From Paenibacillus sp. A3 (GTDB taxonomy: Bacteria; Bacillota; Bacilli; Paenibacillales; NBRC-103111), in NCBI RefSeq assembly GCF_001399685.1, contig NZ_JTHN01000005.1:21660-85659 (forward strand): a stretch of DNA of 64,000 nt, read 5' to 3'. Shown here piece by piece: positions 8,885 to 17,304 of the stretch. The position numbers were made by a program, and so were the translations under genes. The notes under the pieces were generated by a model, which searched no databases, was not told the origin of the DNA, and worked only from the letters and a program-made list of their open reading frames with translations. The first letter of the stretch is position 1. Every line of letters starts with the position of its first letter.

Positions 8885-9931
8885 TTAGCAAACAAACGAT
8901 GCTTGACGAAGATGAGCATTCGTCTCTTTTACAGGAAACAGACAAGATAAAACTAACATATTTTTCTTATTCGACGCTGTGTTCTCATATTCCTTGCTGT
9001 CTAAATAACGGAACCATGCCAAGTAGTTTTGCAGATACTTGGTTGCCACACTGTTGAAGCGGTCCATCCATCGTTTTAGTCTGCTGTGATAACTGTTCAC
9101 ATTCTGTATGTGGTAAATACCTTTTACACGCTGTTTCCCATCGGATTTAAACCGATAATGAGACAAGCCTTTTTTGTTGGCGAAGGAACTGAATGCTCTC
9201 CATGAGTCAGCACAGAGCACATTTGCCCCTGTTAGATGAACGCCAATAGCTTCGTCCAGTTTTGATGTTCGAATGCGACCACGCCCAAGAATTCCAGAGT
9301 AAGTGGTCCTCTGACGGTCACGAGCAACCAAAACACACACTTGGTCATTACTTATCCCACGTAACTTGGCTTTACCTCCACGTTTACGTGGTTTACGTCC
9401 AATGATATTTTTCTTTCCCTTTTCAGAGTAAAGGAAATAGGTCTCGTCCAATTCGACGATACCTTTGGAAGGTTTCGGATGGTATCTGTTTCAAGGCAGA
9501 TAAAATCTTATGTCGCCATAGAACAGGGTTACATGCGTAACTTCCCCATGCAGTAATTCCGCACTCTTACGTAGCGAAAATCCCTCAATCATGCATTCTA
9601 TGAACCGAATCCAAAGATGAGGTCGTTTCGTTCTTTGTAGAGGGGTATTGGTAAGGTCATTGAAGGTATGACGACAAGCTTTACAACGGTAACGTTGACG
9701 CTTCACTGTTCCAGAACGAGTTTTAATCGTATATTTACCGAACCGAACAACGGAGTGATTATTACAATGTGGACATACCAACCCGTCCTTATGTTTTTGT
9801 TCCTGAATTTCGTCGATAGCACGAACAGGTGTGCCAGCTCCACTCGTGCGAGACTGTAAAAAGTAAATGAGTTCTCGCTTACTACTATCATCTAAAGCTC
9901 CTGCGAGTCGCTTTAAGTCCTTCAAATCCAT
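8885..9931 (-). pseudogene. IS1595-family (ISXO2-like) transposase, frameshifted
   Basis: The N-terminal half (from 9931) has a zinc ribbon, CPHCNNHS...RCKACRHTF, typical of IS1595 transposases. It runs out of frame after HVTLFY at about 9515. The sequence resumes in other frames with LDETYFLYSEKGKKN, then a second acidic motif VLCADSW and RFKSDGKQ, YHIQNVNSYHSRLKRWMDRF at the C-terminal end, which belong to the ISXO2-type DDE/N catalytic domain. At least two small indels (about 9450-9520) separate the halves, so full-length transposase is not made unless these are sequencing errors. Confidence 0.85.
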
Positions 9932-10022
9932 AGGTAAAATTACTCCGAAGTTGGTTTATACCCATAATCGTAGAACATTTGTTCCTATTTATCAAATATC
10001 AACAATCTCATTTAACATAGCC

Positions 10023-10030
10023 TTTTAAAA
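10023..10030. repeat. Target-site duplication, right copy
   Basis: TTTTAAAA immediately follows the right inverted repeat, matching 8033-8040. Confidence 0.8.
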
Positions 10031-10394
10031 TAACTTAAAGGTCGGATGGAGGAAGCCCTGGTGGATTTTAAATCTCACTTCCAGATAATCAAAGCGATCT
10101 GATGGAGATAGCCCGCCGCATACCGTTTCTTTCATCGATTTTGTATTCTGTGATGAATCAAAAATATATTGCATCAAGCAAAGAATCCATCCATAGACTA
10201 GTATATATAAGTAGCTTCAACCATGAAAAAAGTTATTGGGAAAATGAACGGGGACTTGCCGTATGTGATGACGAGCGAAGAGCTGGACATGATGCTTGAC
10301 GAAGATCGTCGAAAACTTGCAGGAACAGGGCGTCTCGGTTGGCTTTGCATGAATAATTTCAGTTGACACTGGCTTCCGGACTGCTATAGACTTA
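10031..10394. other. Intergenic region with one weak small ORF
   Basis: No confident gene is seen. An ATG at 10223 opens a 47-codon frame (MKKVIGKMNGDLPYV...) to 10366, without a good Shine-Dalgarno sequence. A neighbouring frame near its end reads IVENLQEQGVSVGFA and stops at once, which looks like a frameshifted remnant of a small gene. Nothing else is recognised before the riboswitch. Confidence 0.3.
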
Positions 10395-10404
10395 CTGTGG
10401 ACAA

Positions 10405-10615
10405 CCGAATAGGTGGAAACAGGTGCTTCAGCGATCGGCTGAAGCTTAAAAGGGAAGTACGGTGCAAATCCGTCGCGGTCCCGCCACTGTTATGGGAGCC
10501 GGAAGGTCCGGCTATTTTTCGGCACAACGTCACTGGAGCTTATTTCCGGGAAGACGCCGAAGGAAAAACCCTGAGTCAGGAGACCTGCCTGTTTTGACAA
10601 CACTGCTATAACCCT
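10405..10615 (+). promoter_or_regulatory. Cobalamin (AdoCbl-type) riboswitch
   Basis: The aptamer landmarks occur in order: AGGTGGAAACAGGTGC at about 10411, AAAAGGGAAGTACGGTGCAA, the CGCGGTCCCGCCACTGT segment with CCGCCACTGT at about 10488-10497, GGAAGACGCCGAAGG, and the B12-box-like CTGAGTCAGGAGACCTGCC at about 10571-10589. It lies upstream of a corrinoid-type ABC transporter and is followed by a terminator hairpin. This arrangement predicts repression of the transporter when cobalamin is plentiful. Confidence 0.92.
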
Positions 10616-10694
10616 GCGGAGAATGGGGAGGTGTTAGGATGCTAGGGCTAATTGGGGACCTTGATGGGTCAATCGGGTCGTCATCTCTTATGGA

Positions 10695-10738
10695 GGAGCA
10701 TTTCTAACCGCTGATCGTGGTTGGAGATGCTCCTTTTT
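10695..10738 (+). terminator. Riboswitch expression-platform terminator
   Basis: GGAGCATTTCTAACC pairs with GGTTGGAGATGCTCC (one mismatch) around a 9-base loop, then five T. It lies between the cobalamin aptamer and the permease start, so it is probably the ligand-controlled attenuator. Confidence 0.8.
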
Positions 10739-10769
10739 GCATGTACTTAGGAAAAAGAGGGGGAGTTCG

Positions 10770-11852
10770 ATGAGCAGCATCATACAAGAGAGGTCTGCGC
10801 GAGCGGAACGAACCGTGGCCGAAGGACGTTTCCCGTTGGTGCTGCTGGGGCTGTTCGGAATTTTGCTCGGATCCATCACGCTCGCAGTCATGCTGGGGCC
10901 GGTTCGCATCGAACCGTCGATCGTCTGGAAGATTGCCTTCTCGCATATTCCCGGACTGGACCGGTGGCTGGAGCCCGACTGGTCCAAGGCGCAGGGCAAC
11001 ATCGTCTGGGATATCCGCTTCCCGCGCGTGCTGCTTGGCGCCGTCGTCGGAGGCGGACTGGCTGTGGTAGGCACCGCGATTCAGGCATTGACCCGCAATC
11101 CGCTGTCCGACCCGTATATTCTGGGAGTGTCCTCGGGGGCATCCGCCGCCGCGACGCTCGTCATTTTATTCGGAGCTTTCCAGTTGTTCGGGCAGTATGC
11201 TTTATCGGTGTCGGCTTTTATCGGTTCGTTAATTGCCATTGTTCTGGTGTACATGCTGGCCCGCGTAGGAGGCGCATTGTCCAACACCCGCTTGCTGCTC
11301 GCAGGTATTGCGGTATCGATGATGTTGTCGGCCTTGACCAGCTTTATCGTCACGATGGCTCCGAAGGAAGAAGGCATCCGCTCGGCGATGTTCTGGATGA
11401 TGGGAAGCCTGACCGGGGCCAAATGGAGCTACTTGACGTTTCCGTCCTGTGTTGTCGTCGCCGGTACGCTGTATCTGCTGCTTCAATACCGTTCGCTGAA
11501 CGCGCTGCTCATGGGGGAAGAGACGGCCGTGACCTTGGGGGTGAACATGGATCGCTTCCGTAAAGTCCTGGTTATTCTGACCTCCTTGCTCACGGGGGTA
11601 ATCGTTGCCGTGAGCGGAGCCATCGGGTTTATCGGCTTGATGATTCCGCACTTGGTCCGGCTGATGGTCGGCTCCGATCACCGCCGCGTTTTACCGGTCA
11701 GCGTACTGCTGGGAGCGTCGTTTATGATCTGGGCCGACGTGTTCGCAAGGCTTGTCATTGCGCCGGAGGAGCTTCCTGTCGGGATCGTGACGGCGCTGTG
11801 CGGGGGACCGTTCTTCATTTGGCTGCTGCGCCGCAGCTCATACTCATTCTAG
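10770..11852 (+). CDS. BtuC/FecCD-type ABC permease
   Basis: This 360-residue permease forms the membrane channel of a cobalamin/iron-chelate importer. About ten membrane helices are visible. Signature segments are RFPRVLLGAVVGGGLAVVGT, ALTRNPLSDPYILGVSSGA and the C-terminal GFIGLMIPHLVRLMVGSDHR, all typical of FecCD proteins. The ATG at 10770 follows AGAGGGGGAG; an upstream TTG at 10737 lies in the terminator. It is followed after 19 bases by the ATPase gene. The riboswitch upstream makes cobalamin or another corrinoid the likely substrate. Confidence 0.88.
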   Translation: MSSIIQERSARAERTVAEGRFPLVLLGLFGILLGSITLAVMLGPVRIEPSIVWKIAFSHIPGLDRWLEPDWSKAQGNIVWDIRFPRVLLGAVVGGGLAVVGTAIQALTRNPLSDPYILGVSSGASAAATLVILFGAFQLFGQYALSVSAFIGSLIAIVLVYMLARVGGALSNTRLLLAGIAVSMMLSALTSFIVTMAPKEEGIRSAMFWMMGSLTGAKWSYLTFPSCVVVAGTLYLLLQYRSLNALLMGEETAVTLGVNMDRFRKVLVILTSLLTGVIVAVSGAIGFIGLMIPHLVRLMVGSDHRRVLPVSVLLGASFMIWADVFARLVIAPEELPVGIVTALCGGPFFIWLLRRSSYSF

Positions 11853-11871
11853 AGAGGAGGGGACCAACAAG

Positions 11872-12678
11872 ATGAAGGTAGAAGTTCAGGGGCTCTCCTA
11901 CGGCGTGAAGGGAGTGCCCATTATTGAAGGAGTGGACCTGCGGGTCCATCCCGGCGAATTTGTCGGCATTATCGGTCCGAACGGAAGCGGCAAATCGACG
12001 CTGCTCAAAAACATATACCGTGTGCTGAATCCCCATGCAGGGTGGATCTCCTTGGACGGGCAGCCGCTGTCCGAGCTGACCCATAAGGAAACCGCGCAGC
12101 GGATGGCCGTCGTCAGTCAAGAGACGTCGTCTGCGTTTGATTTTACGGTACGGGATATTGTGCTCATGGGGCGTCATCCGCACAAACGGATGTTTGCCGC
12201 AGACACGCGGGAGGACGACGCCTTGATCGACGAATCGCTGGAGCGCGTAGGGATGGAATTGTATGCGCGGCGGAGCTTCTCCAGCCTGTCCGGAGGAGAG
12301 AAGCAGCGCGTGCTGATCGCCCGGGCGCTGGCGCAGCAGTCGCCATTTTTGATCATGGACGAGCCGACGAACCATTTGGACGTCCGGTACCAGCTGCAAA
12401 TGATGGACTTGGTCAAAACGCTCCGGATTACCGCCTTGTCCGCGCTGCACGATCTGAACATGGCCTGTTATTTCTGCGACCGGCTCATTGTGATGAATGA
12501 GGGCAAAGTGTACGCTTCGGGCACGCCCGAAGAAGTGATGTCAGCGGAGCTGCTGCACCAGGTGTTCGGCGTGAGCGCGCAGCTGGCCGTGCATCCGGTG
12601 ACCCGGAAGCTCAGCATTACGTATTTTCCGGAATCGCTGCAACTTCATTTGACGTCAAAAGGAGCTTTAATTTCATGA
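11872..12678 (+). CDS. BtuD-type ABC transporter ATP-binding protein
   Basis: This is a 268-residue ATPase that energises the importer with the permease upstream. It has Walker A GPNGSGKST, signature LSGGEKQRV, Walker B LIMDEPTNHLD and switch His in LHDLNMA. The start ATG at 11872 follows GAGAGGAGGGG. Its stop overlaps the start of the binding-protein gene (ATGA), so translation is coupled. The BtuD/FhuC/FepC clade fits the C-terminal length and the neighbouring FecCD permease. Confidence 0.9.
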   Translation: MKVEVQGLSYGVKGVPIIEGVDLRVHPGEFVGIIGPNGSGKSTLLKNIYRVLNPHAGWISLDGQPLSELTHKETAQRMAVVSQETSSAFDFTVRDIVLMGRHPHKRMFAADTREDDALIDESLERVGMELYARRSFSSLSGGEKQRVLIARALAQQSPFLIMDEPTNHLDVRYQLQMMDLVKTLRITALSALHDLNMACYFCDRLIVMNEGKVYASGTPEEVMSAELLHQVFGVSAQLAVHPVTRKLSITYFPESLQLHLTSKGALIS

Positions 12679-13682
12679 AAGGCATCTTAGCTTATACAAC
12701 ATCCTTGCTGTTCGTTTGTTCGCTGCTTCTCTTGGCCGCTTGCGGTCAAACCCCGTCGAAGAACACGGCTGCAAGCGGGGACACCCCGCAGAACGATGCG
12801 CCCAAGATGGCGGCCTACAGCTCCGTGACGATAGAAAACATGGGCCGCACGCTTACCTTCAAGGAAGCGCCTAAACGGGCCGTCAGCTTAAACCAGCATA
12901 CGACGGAAATTATGCTGTCGCTCGGCCTGGAGAAATCGATGGTCGGCACCGCATATATGGACGATGAGATTCTCCCGGAACTAAAGGAAAAGTACGCCGC
13001 CATTCCGGTGTTGGCCGACAAATATCCTTCGCTGGAAGTGCTGCTTGGCGCGGAGCCGGATTTCGTCTACGGCCGCAAGAGCGCTTTTGCCGAAAAAGGC
13101 GTTGGCACCGTCGAAACCTTAAAGGAAAAAGGAATCGAGCCCTACGTGGCCAAAGGGACCTACGTGCCGTTCGGTACGCTGGAGGACGTCTATGAGGATA
13201 TCTCGAATCTCGGGCGCATTTTCAACGTGCAGGCCAAAGCCGACGCGCTCATCGAGTCGATGAAATCGAAAGTGAAGGAGATTCAAGCGAAGGTCGGGCA
13301 GCCCGAGAAGCCGCTGCGGGTATTTGCTTTTGACAGCGGACAGGACACGGCCTATACGGCGGGCAAGTCGTTGTCGACTGAGTTGATCCAGCTTGCGGGC
13401 GGCAAAAATATATTCGACGATGTTGAAAAGGGCTGGGCGAAGGTCAGCTGGGAGGAAGTCGTCAAGCGCGATCCGGAGGTTATTCTGATTTTCGACTACG
13501 ACAAGCCGTCGGCCGCGGAGAAGATCAAGTTTCTGCAGAGCCTCCCGGCCTTGGCGAACGTAACGGCCATCAAGAACAACAAGTTCGTCATCATGCCGCT
13601 TTCCGACGTGTTCGAGGGGGTAAGAAACACGACGGCTTTGGAAAAAATGGCGAAGGGCTTTTATCCCGAGAAGTTTAACTAA
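12675..13682 (+). CDS. Corrinoid/iron-type ABC substrate-binding lipoprotein
   Basis: This 335-residue protein has a signal peptide and a lipobox LLAACG, so it is predicted to be acylated at Cys 23 and anchored outside the membrane. A low-complexity Ser/Thr/Asn spacer follows, then a two-lobe fold of the BtuF/FepB class (VSLNQHTTEIMLSLGLEKSM, PVLADKYPSLEVLLGAEPDF, WEEVVKRDPEVILIF). It is the third gene of the riboswitch-controlled operon and probably captures cobalamin or a precursor. Confidence 0.88.
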   Translation: MKGILAYTTSLLFVCSLLLLAACGQTPSKNTAASGDTPQNDAPKMAAYSSVTIENMGRTLTFKEAPKRAVSLNQHTTEIMLSLGLEKSMVGTAYMDDEILPELKEKYAAIPVLADKYPSLEVLLGAEPDFVYGRKSAFAEKGVGTVETLKEKGIEPYVAKGTYVPFGTLEDVYEDISNLGRIFNVQAKADALIESMKSKVKEIQAKVGQPEKPLRVFAFDSGQDTAYTAGKSLSTELIQLAGGKNIFDDVEKGWAKVSWEEVVKRDPEVILIFDYDKPSAAEKIKFLQSLPALANVTAIKNNKFVIMPLSDVFEGVRNTTALEKMAKGFYPEKFN

Positions 13683-13703
13683 AAAGCGTCAGGAGGAGCG
13701 GCG

Positions 13704-14795
13704 TTGACCACAACGGAATGTTCATTTTGCCATTATATTTATGACGAATGGTTCGGCGATTGCCGCAACGGCGTGCCATCGGGCATGGCGATCGGGGCTT
13801 TGGCCGGAACGGTCTGTTCGCGGTGCGGCCTTCAGGGCGTACGGCACGAGCCGCGGGCCAACGTGCCTTATGCGGGGCTGGAAGCGGAGCTGTACGACCA
13901 GTTCGCCGGGAAAGCGGGCATCGTCTTTGCCCGCGATTGGATCATGGGTACCGCCGCGGGCTTCTCCGAGCCGCCCAGGGTACTGGAGCTTGGCACCGGC
14001 ACCGGCCGAATCGCGGTCGAGCTGGCGCAGCACGGCATCCGGGTATGCGGCGTGGACTGGAGTCCGGACATGCTGAAGCTCGCGGAAACGAAGCGTCAGC
14101 GCGTGCTTAAGGACCGTGCGGACACGCTGGAGCTGGTGGAGCAGGACATGTTGAAGCTGGAGCTTGCAGGAACGTTCACGCATGTTCTGTGCCCCGAGGG
14201 AATTATCCAGCATGTGACCCGGATGAGCGAGCACCGGACCGTGCTTGGGAACATCCGGAAGCATCTGGTTCCCCAAGGGCTGCTTGCCGTGGAGCTGCTG
14301 CTGCCCCCTGCTCAAGCGAGCTGGAAGACGGTGCAGCGCAAGGTGCTGCCGAAGGACAAAATCGTCTACAAACACGTGGAAGGGGAAACGTCGCTGCGGC
14401 GTCAAATTTACCGGCTGACCGCCACCTACGAAACGTTCGTGCAAGGCTTGGAACAGCCCAGATACCGGGTGGAACGGGAGCTGGCCCTGATGACGCCGAA
14501 GGAGCTCGTGCTGCTGCTGGAGTCGGAGGGCTTCGAGGTGGTCGGTCTCGTGGAAAATGAAGGTGGCAGCAAGCCATGGAGCACCGTGCTTCCGAGCGGG
14601 ATTGACCGGGTCGTGTCCGATCTGAAGCCGGACGAAACCTTGGAAACGCTGGAAGCCGAGGGACGTCTCGGCTCGGCGACGCTGCCCTACACGCCTGAGG
14701 CATGGCGCGCAGGAAGCTTCCCGGTCGGAACGAATGCCGGAATGAACGCGCACGCGGCGGCCGCGTCCTTCAGAATCCTGGCGAAGAAGCGCTGA
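13704..14795 (+). CDS. Rubredoxin-class I SAM methyltransferase fusion
   Basis: The first 45 residues read as a rubredoxin: CSFCHYIYDEWFGD at the N-terminus and VCSRCG at 37-42, with Cys 6, 9, 38 and 41 placed as iron ligands. The rest (about residues 60-363) is a class I methyltransferase with VLELGTGTGRIAVELA and VCGVDWSPDMLKLA binding SAM. The TTG start at 13704 follows AGGAGG. It lies 21 bases after the binding-protein gene and ends at a terminator, so it belongs to the cobalamin-controlled operon. Its substrate is unknown; iron-sulfur or redox sensing by the rubredoxin part is an inference. Confidence 0.75.
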   Translation: MTTTECSFCHYIYDEWFGDCRNGVPSGMAIGALAGTVCSRCGLQGVRHEPRANVPYAGLEAELYDQFAGKAGIVFARDWIMGTAAGFSEPPRVLELGTGTGRIAVELAQHGIRVCGVDWSPDMLKLAETKRQRVLKDRADTLELVEQDMLKLELAGTFTHVLCPEGIIQHVTRMSEHRTVLGNIRKHLVPQGLLAVELLLPPAQASWKTVQRKVLPKDKIVYKHVEGETSLRRQIYRLTATYETFVQGLEQPRYRVERELALMTPKELVLLLESEGFEVVGLVENEGGSKPWSTVLPSGIDRVVSDLKPDETLETLEAEGRLGSATLPYTPEAWRAGSFPVGTNAGMNAHAAAASFRILAKKR

Positions 14796-14813
14796 TCGGG
14801 CTGCATTAATACC

Positions 14814-14850
14814 ATAATCCTTGTCGATGGCGGCAGGGATTATTTTTTTT
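14814..14850 (+). terminator. Terminator of corrinoid transport operon
   Basis: ATAATCC (14814-14820) pairs with GGATTAT (14837-14843), with further TTG/CAG pairing inside, followed by an eight-T run. Confidence 0.75.
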
Positions 14851-14960
14851 GCAGACGTTTTTCGTTAGAAAAGATAGCCCCGGCGAGTCATAGGCACGGG
14901 TGCTGAATTATGTTTAGATGAAGGGGCGTGGTTGCGCCGAGTTCATATCCGGGAGGATTT

Positions 14961-15842
14961 TTGTCATTGTATAAACATTTGAAAAGCTTGATTTTGATCA
15001 TTCCTACGCTAACGATCGGGATATGGGAGTATACCCGGCATGCGTTTTTGCTTCCTTATATTTCGATGGATTTGGGCAATTGGCTGGCGCCTTTGCTCGT
15101 TTACCTCGTCACCATGACGCTGCTTCGGAAGCTGTTTGCGCTGATGGAGCAATTGCAGGAGCAGCTGCAGCAGGAGAGGGCCGCGAAGGCGGCTTTGGAA
15201 GAGCGGGAGAAAGTGGCTTCGGAGCTTCATGACGGCATCGCCCAATCGTTATTTCTGTTATCGGTCCGCGTGGACCGGATGGAGCAAAGCCATGCGGTTC
15301 CGATGGGAGACCTGTATCAAAGCCTGCGGAAAACCGTGCACGAAGTCAACGACTATGTCCGCCAGGCGATCGACGGCTTGCGGTACCCGGCCGTGCCGCA
15401 AACGCAGCCGTGGATGGAGTCCGTCCAGCACCTGATTGCGGATTTCAGGAAGGATACCGGCATAGCCGTCCACTTGGAGTGGGAACTGTCCGAGGAGCGT
15501 ATGACCGTGAAAGAAAAGGTGGAGCTGTACGCTACGCTTCGCGAGGCGTTGATCAATGTCTTCAAGCATGCGGCGGCGGCGAACGTCTGGATTCAAGGCA
15601 AGGACGCCCCCGGACCGGGTTACGGCTGGAGGTGTACGGTTGCGGACGACGGACAAGGCTTCGCATCCGATCCGCTGTCGAAGAAGAACGGCTACGGCTT
15701 GAAGATCATCAAGGACCGCGCGGCCAAGATGGGCTGGACATTCGCTCTCCACAGAGAGAACGGGCGCACCTTGTTGACCGTGAACAAGCCGTATGACGCA
15801 GAATTCGAGCATAAGGGACAAGAAAACCAAATACGTATTTGA
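14961..15842 (+). CDS. Orphan sensor histidine kinase, HisKA_3/NarL-type
   Basis: This is a 293-residue membrane kinase. Two hydrophobic segments (about residues 5-25 and 35-55) precede a short coiled coil (LMEQLQEQLQQERAAKAALE). The dimerisation box has the phospho-acceptor His in ELHDGIAQSLF, then an ATPase domain with LREALINVFKHA and DDGQGF plus NGYGLKIIKDRA. The start is a TTG at 14961 or 14967 behind GGGAGGA; upstream codons lack a site. No response regulator lies next to it in the window. It is a candidate stress sensor; its partner is unknown. Confidence 0.8.
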   Translation: MSLYKHLKSLILIIPTLTIGIWEYTRHAFLLPYISMDLGNWLAPLLVYLVTMTLLRKLFALMEQLQEQLQQERAAKAALEEREKVASELHDGIAQSLFLLSVRVDRMEQSHAVPMGDLYQSLRKTVHEVNDYVRQAIDGLRYPAVPQTQPWMESVQHLIADFRKDTGIAVHLEWELSEERMTVKEKVELYATLREALINVFKHAAAANVWIQGKDAPGPGYGWRCTVADDGQGFASDPLSKKNGYGLKIIKDRAAKMGWTFALHRENGRTLLTVNKPYDAEFEHKGQENQIRI

Positions 15843-15892
15843 GTAAGCCGCACAGTTTCCTTGGAGATGGAGCAAGAAACGGAGGGAGCTTA

Positions 15893-16696
15893 TTGAAGCA
15901 CAGGTATGCTTTTTTGCTTTCCTTGAAGCTGCTTGAATACGAGATCCGTCAATTAACCGATTTTTCCAGACAATGCTCGGATTGCTTTGACTTGCTTCAA
16001 ACCAAATTGGAGGATCTTTGCCGGTTTATGGTCAGCGAAGAGAACGAACGACAGTGGCTTTTATGGAGCGATCATGAAGAAATAAGACAGCATAGCGAGC
16101 GGCTGCGGGAGACGTCGGCCCAGGCGCTGTGCGACATGGAGAAATATCAGTCCATCCGTATGCTCGAGCGGCAGATGGATATGGGTCGGTATTTATCCGC
16201 TTTGTCGGATGCGGTCTATGATGAGCTTCGGCATTTTCGGATCAGCCGTACGTCGAAGGTGCTGTTCGTCGGTGCGGGCGCATTCCCGCTAACGGCGCTG
16301 ACCGTTGCGAAGGAGACGAGGGCGGATGTGCTGTGCCTGGATATCGATGCCGAAGCCCTCGATCTGGGAGGCAGAATGGCGGAAGCCTCAGGCTTGCACG
16401 ATAAGGTGCAATTCTCGGGCCATGGTCTGAAGGAAGAACTGCCGTTTGTCAAAGAAGCCACGCATGTCATGGTTGCGTCTCTGGTCAAAAACAAGCTTGA
16501 AGTACTGGAGGACTTGAGGCAGGTCGTGCATCCGGATGCGAGCATCATTTTGCGTTACGGCAACGGGCTGAAATCGATTTTCAACTACCCGCTGGAAAAG
16601 GATTTGTCGCAGGAATGGGAGCTGTCACCGGTCGTCCAGAGCAGGGGCATTTACGATACTCTCATGATCAAGCCCAAATGGACGGAAGGACGCTGA
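15893..16696 (+). CDS. Nicotianamine-synthase-like SAM-dependent protein
   Basis: This is a 267-residue soluble protein. The N-terminal half is helical; from about residue 125 a Rossmann fold begins with VLFVGAGAFPLTALTVA, then VLCLDIDAEALDLGGRMAE. The GAGAFPLT box resembles the nicotianamine synthase (CntL/NAS) class, which transfers aminobutyrate from SAM to build opine metallophores. I chose TTG at 15893 because GGAGGGAG lies 4-12 bases upstream; an earlier TTG at 15839 overlaps the kinase stop. No opine dehydrogenase (CntM) is nearby, so a metallophore role is not secured. It could be another methyltransferase-fold enzyme. Confidence 0.55.
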   Translation: MKHRYAFLLSLKLLEYEIRQLTDFSRQCSDCFDLLQTKLEDLCRFMVSEENERQWLLWSDHEEIRQHSERLRETSAQALCDMEKYQSIRMLERQMDMGRYLSALSDAVYDELRHFRISRTSKVLFVGAGAFPLTALTVAKETRADVLCLDIDAEALDLGGRMAEASGLHDKVQFSGHGLKEELPFVKEATHVMVASLVKNKLEVLEDLRQVVHPDASIILRYGNGLKSIFNYPLEKDLSQEWELSPVVQSRGIYDTLMIKPKWTEGR

Positions 16697-16721
16697 AGCC
16701 GGTCGTCCACCGTTTGTTCAT

Positions 16722-16768
16722 AAAAAAGGCGGAAAATTGACTCAAAGGGGTCATTTTTCGCCTTTTAT
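16722..16768. terminator. Bidirectional terminator
   Basis: AAAAAGGCGGAAAATTGAC pairs imperfectly with GGTCATTTTTCGCCTTTT. The A- and T-rich arms let it act on both strands, between the NAS-like gene and the next one. Confidence 0.7.
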
Positions 16769-16827
16769 CGTTCGTTATAATAAGGACGAGGGTTCGCGAA
16801 AAGAACAGAATGCAGGGAGGCAGCCTT

Positions 16828-17166
16828 ATGCAGCGTAGAAATGTCGAAGGGATTAAAAAATTCAGCGAGCAAAAGACGGTTGAGGCGTACCGCAAGGCCG
16901 TATCGGCCATTGAACGGTTGAGGAAGGAAAAGCTGAAGATTAATTTCAATACCGTATCGATCGAGGCCGGCGTGTCGAAACCTTTTCTATATACCCATCC
17001 TGAGCTTCGCGACAAAATCGAGCGCCTGCGCAGGCAAGAGCAGACGGAGACGAGCGAGAAATGCAGGCTGACGCAACGGCTGGAGGAAGAGAACGAGAAG
17101 TTGCGAAAAGAAGTGCGTAGACTGCAAGATATTCTGAGAAAATCGAAGATACCCGTTATTATTTAA
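16828..17166 (+). CDS. Tn554 TnpC-like / DUF6262 protein
   Basis: This is a 112-residue basic protein. An N-terminal KKFSEQKTVEAYRKAVSAIE helix, a NFNTVSIEAGVSKPFLY helix-turn-helix-like stretch and a C-terminal coiled coil (QRLEEENEKLRKEVRRLQDI) match the small accessory protein TnpC of Tn554-type site-specific transposons. The ATG at 16828 follows GGGAGG; the ATG at 16810 precedes that site. No TnpA/TnpB recombinases are next to it, so it is either a solo copy with another role or a transposon leftover. The frame is intact. Confidence 0.65.
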   Translation: MQRRNVEGIKKFSEQKTVEAYRKAVSAIERLRKEKLKINFNTVSIEAGVSKPFLYTHPELRDKIERLRRQEQTETSEKCRLTQRLEEENEKLRKEVRRLQDILRKSKIPVII

Positions 17167-17235
17167 AGTAAATGACGTGTTTGTTCATTTTTTTATCAAT
17201 ATATTAGCCCTGGGGAGTCATTTTGAACGAAAACG

Positions 17236-17282
17236 ACTTCTATACAATAATTCTTGTCGCTTGCGGCAAGGATTATTTTTTT
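17236..17282 (+). terminator. Terminator hairpin
   Basis: CAATAATTCTTG pairs imperfectly with CAAGGATTATT around a GC-rich loop, followed by an eight-T run. It lies between the TnpC-like gene and the cytochrome genes. Confidence 0.65.
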
Positions 17283-17304
17283 TACGGAAAGGGAGTGCGG
17301 GAAA

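Larger units (their letters stand above)
8041..10022 (-). mobile_element. IS1595-family insertion element with passenger gene
   Basis: The two ends are imperfect inverted repeats. Both begin GGCTATGTTAA, then six variable bases, then TTGTTGAT at the same offset (18-25). Both are flanked by TTTTAAAA. Inside, on the minus strand, are a frameshifted ISXO2-like transposase (8885-9931) and a DinB-like passenger gene (8111-8842). The 1982-bp length exceeds a simple IS because of the passenger. Some IS1595 subgroups are known to carry accessory genes. The transposase is broken, so the copy is probably not autonomous. Confidence 0.85.

Noticed and set aside
13722..14753. 343-codon minus-strand frame opposite the methyltransferase
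   Set aside because: The plus-strand frame has clear rubredoxin and SAM motifs; the minus translation has none.
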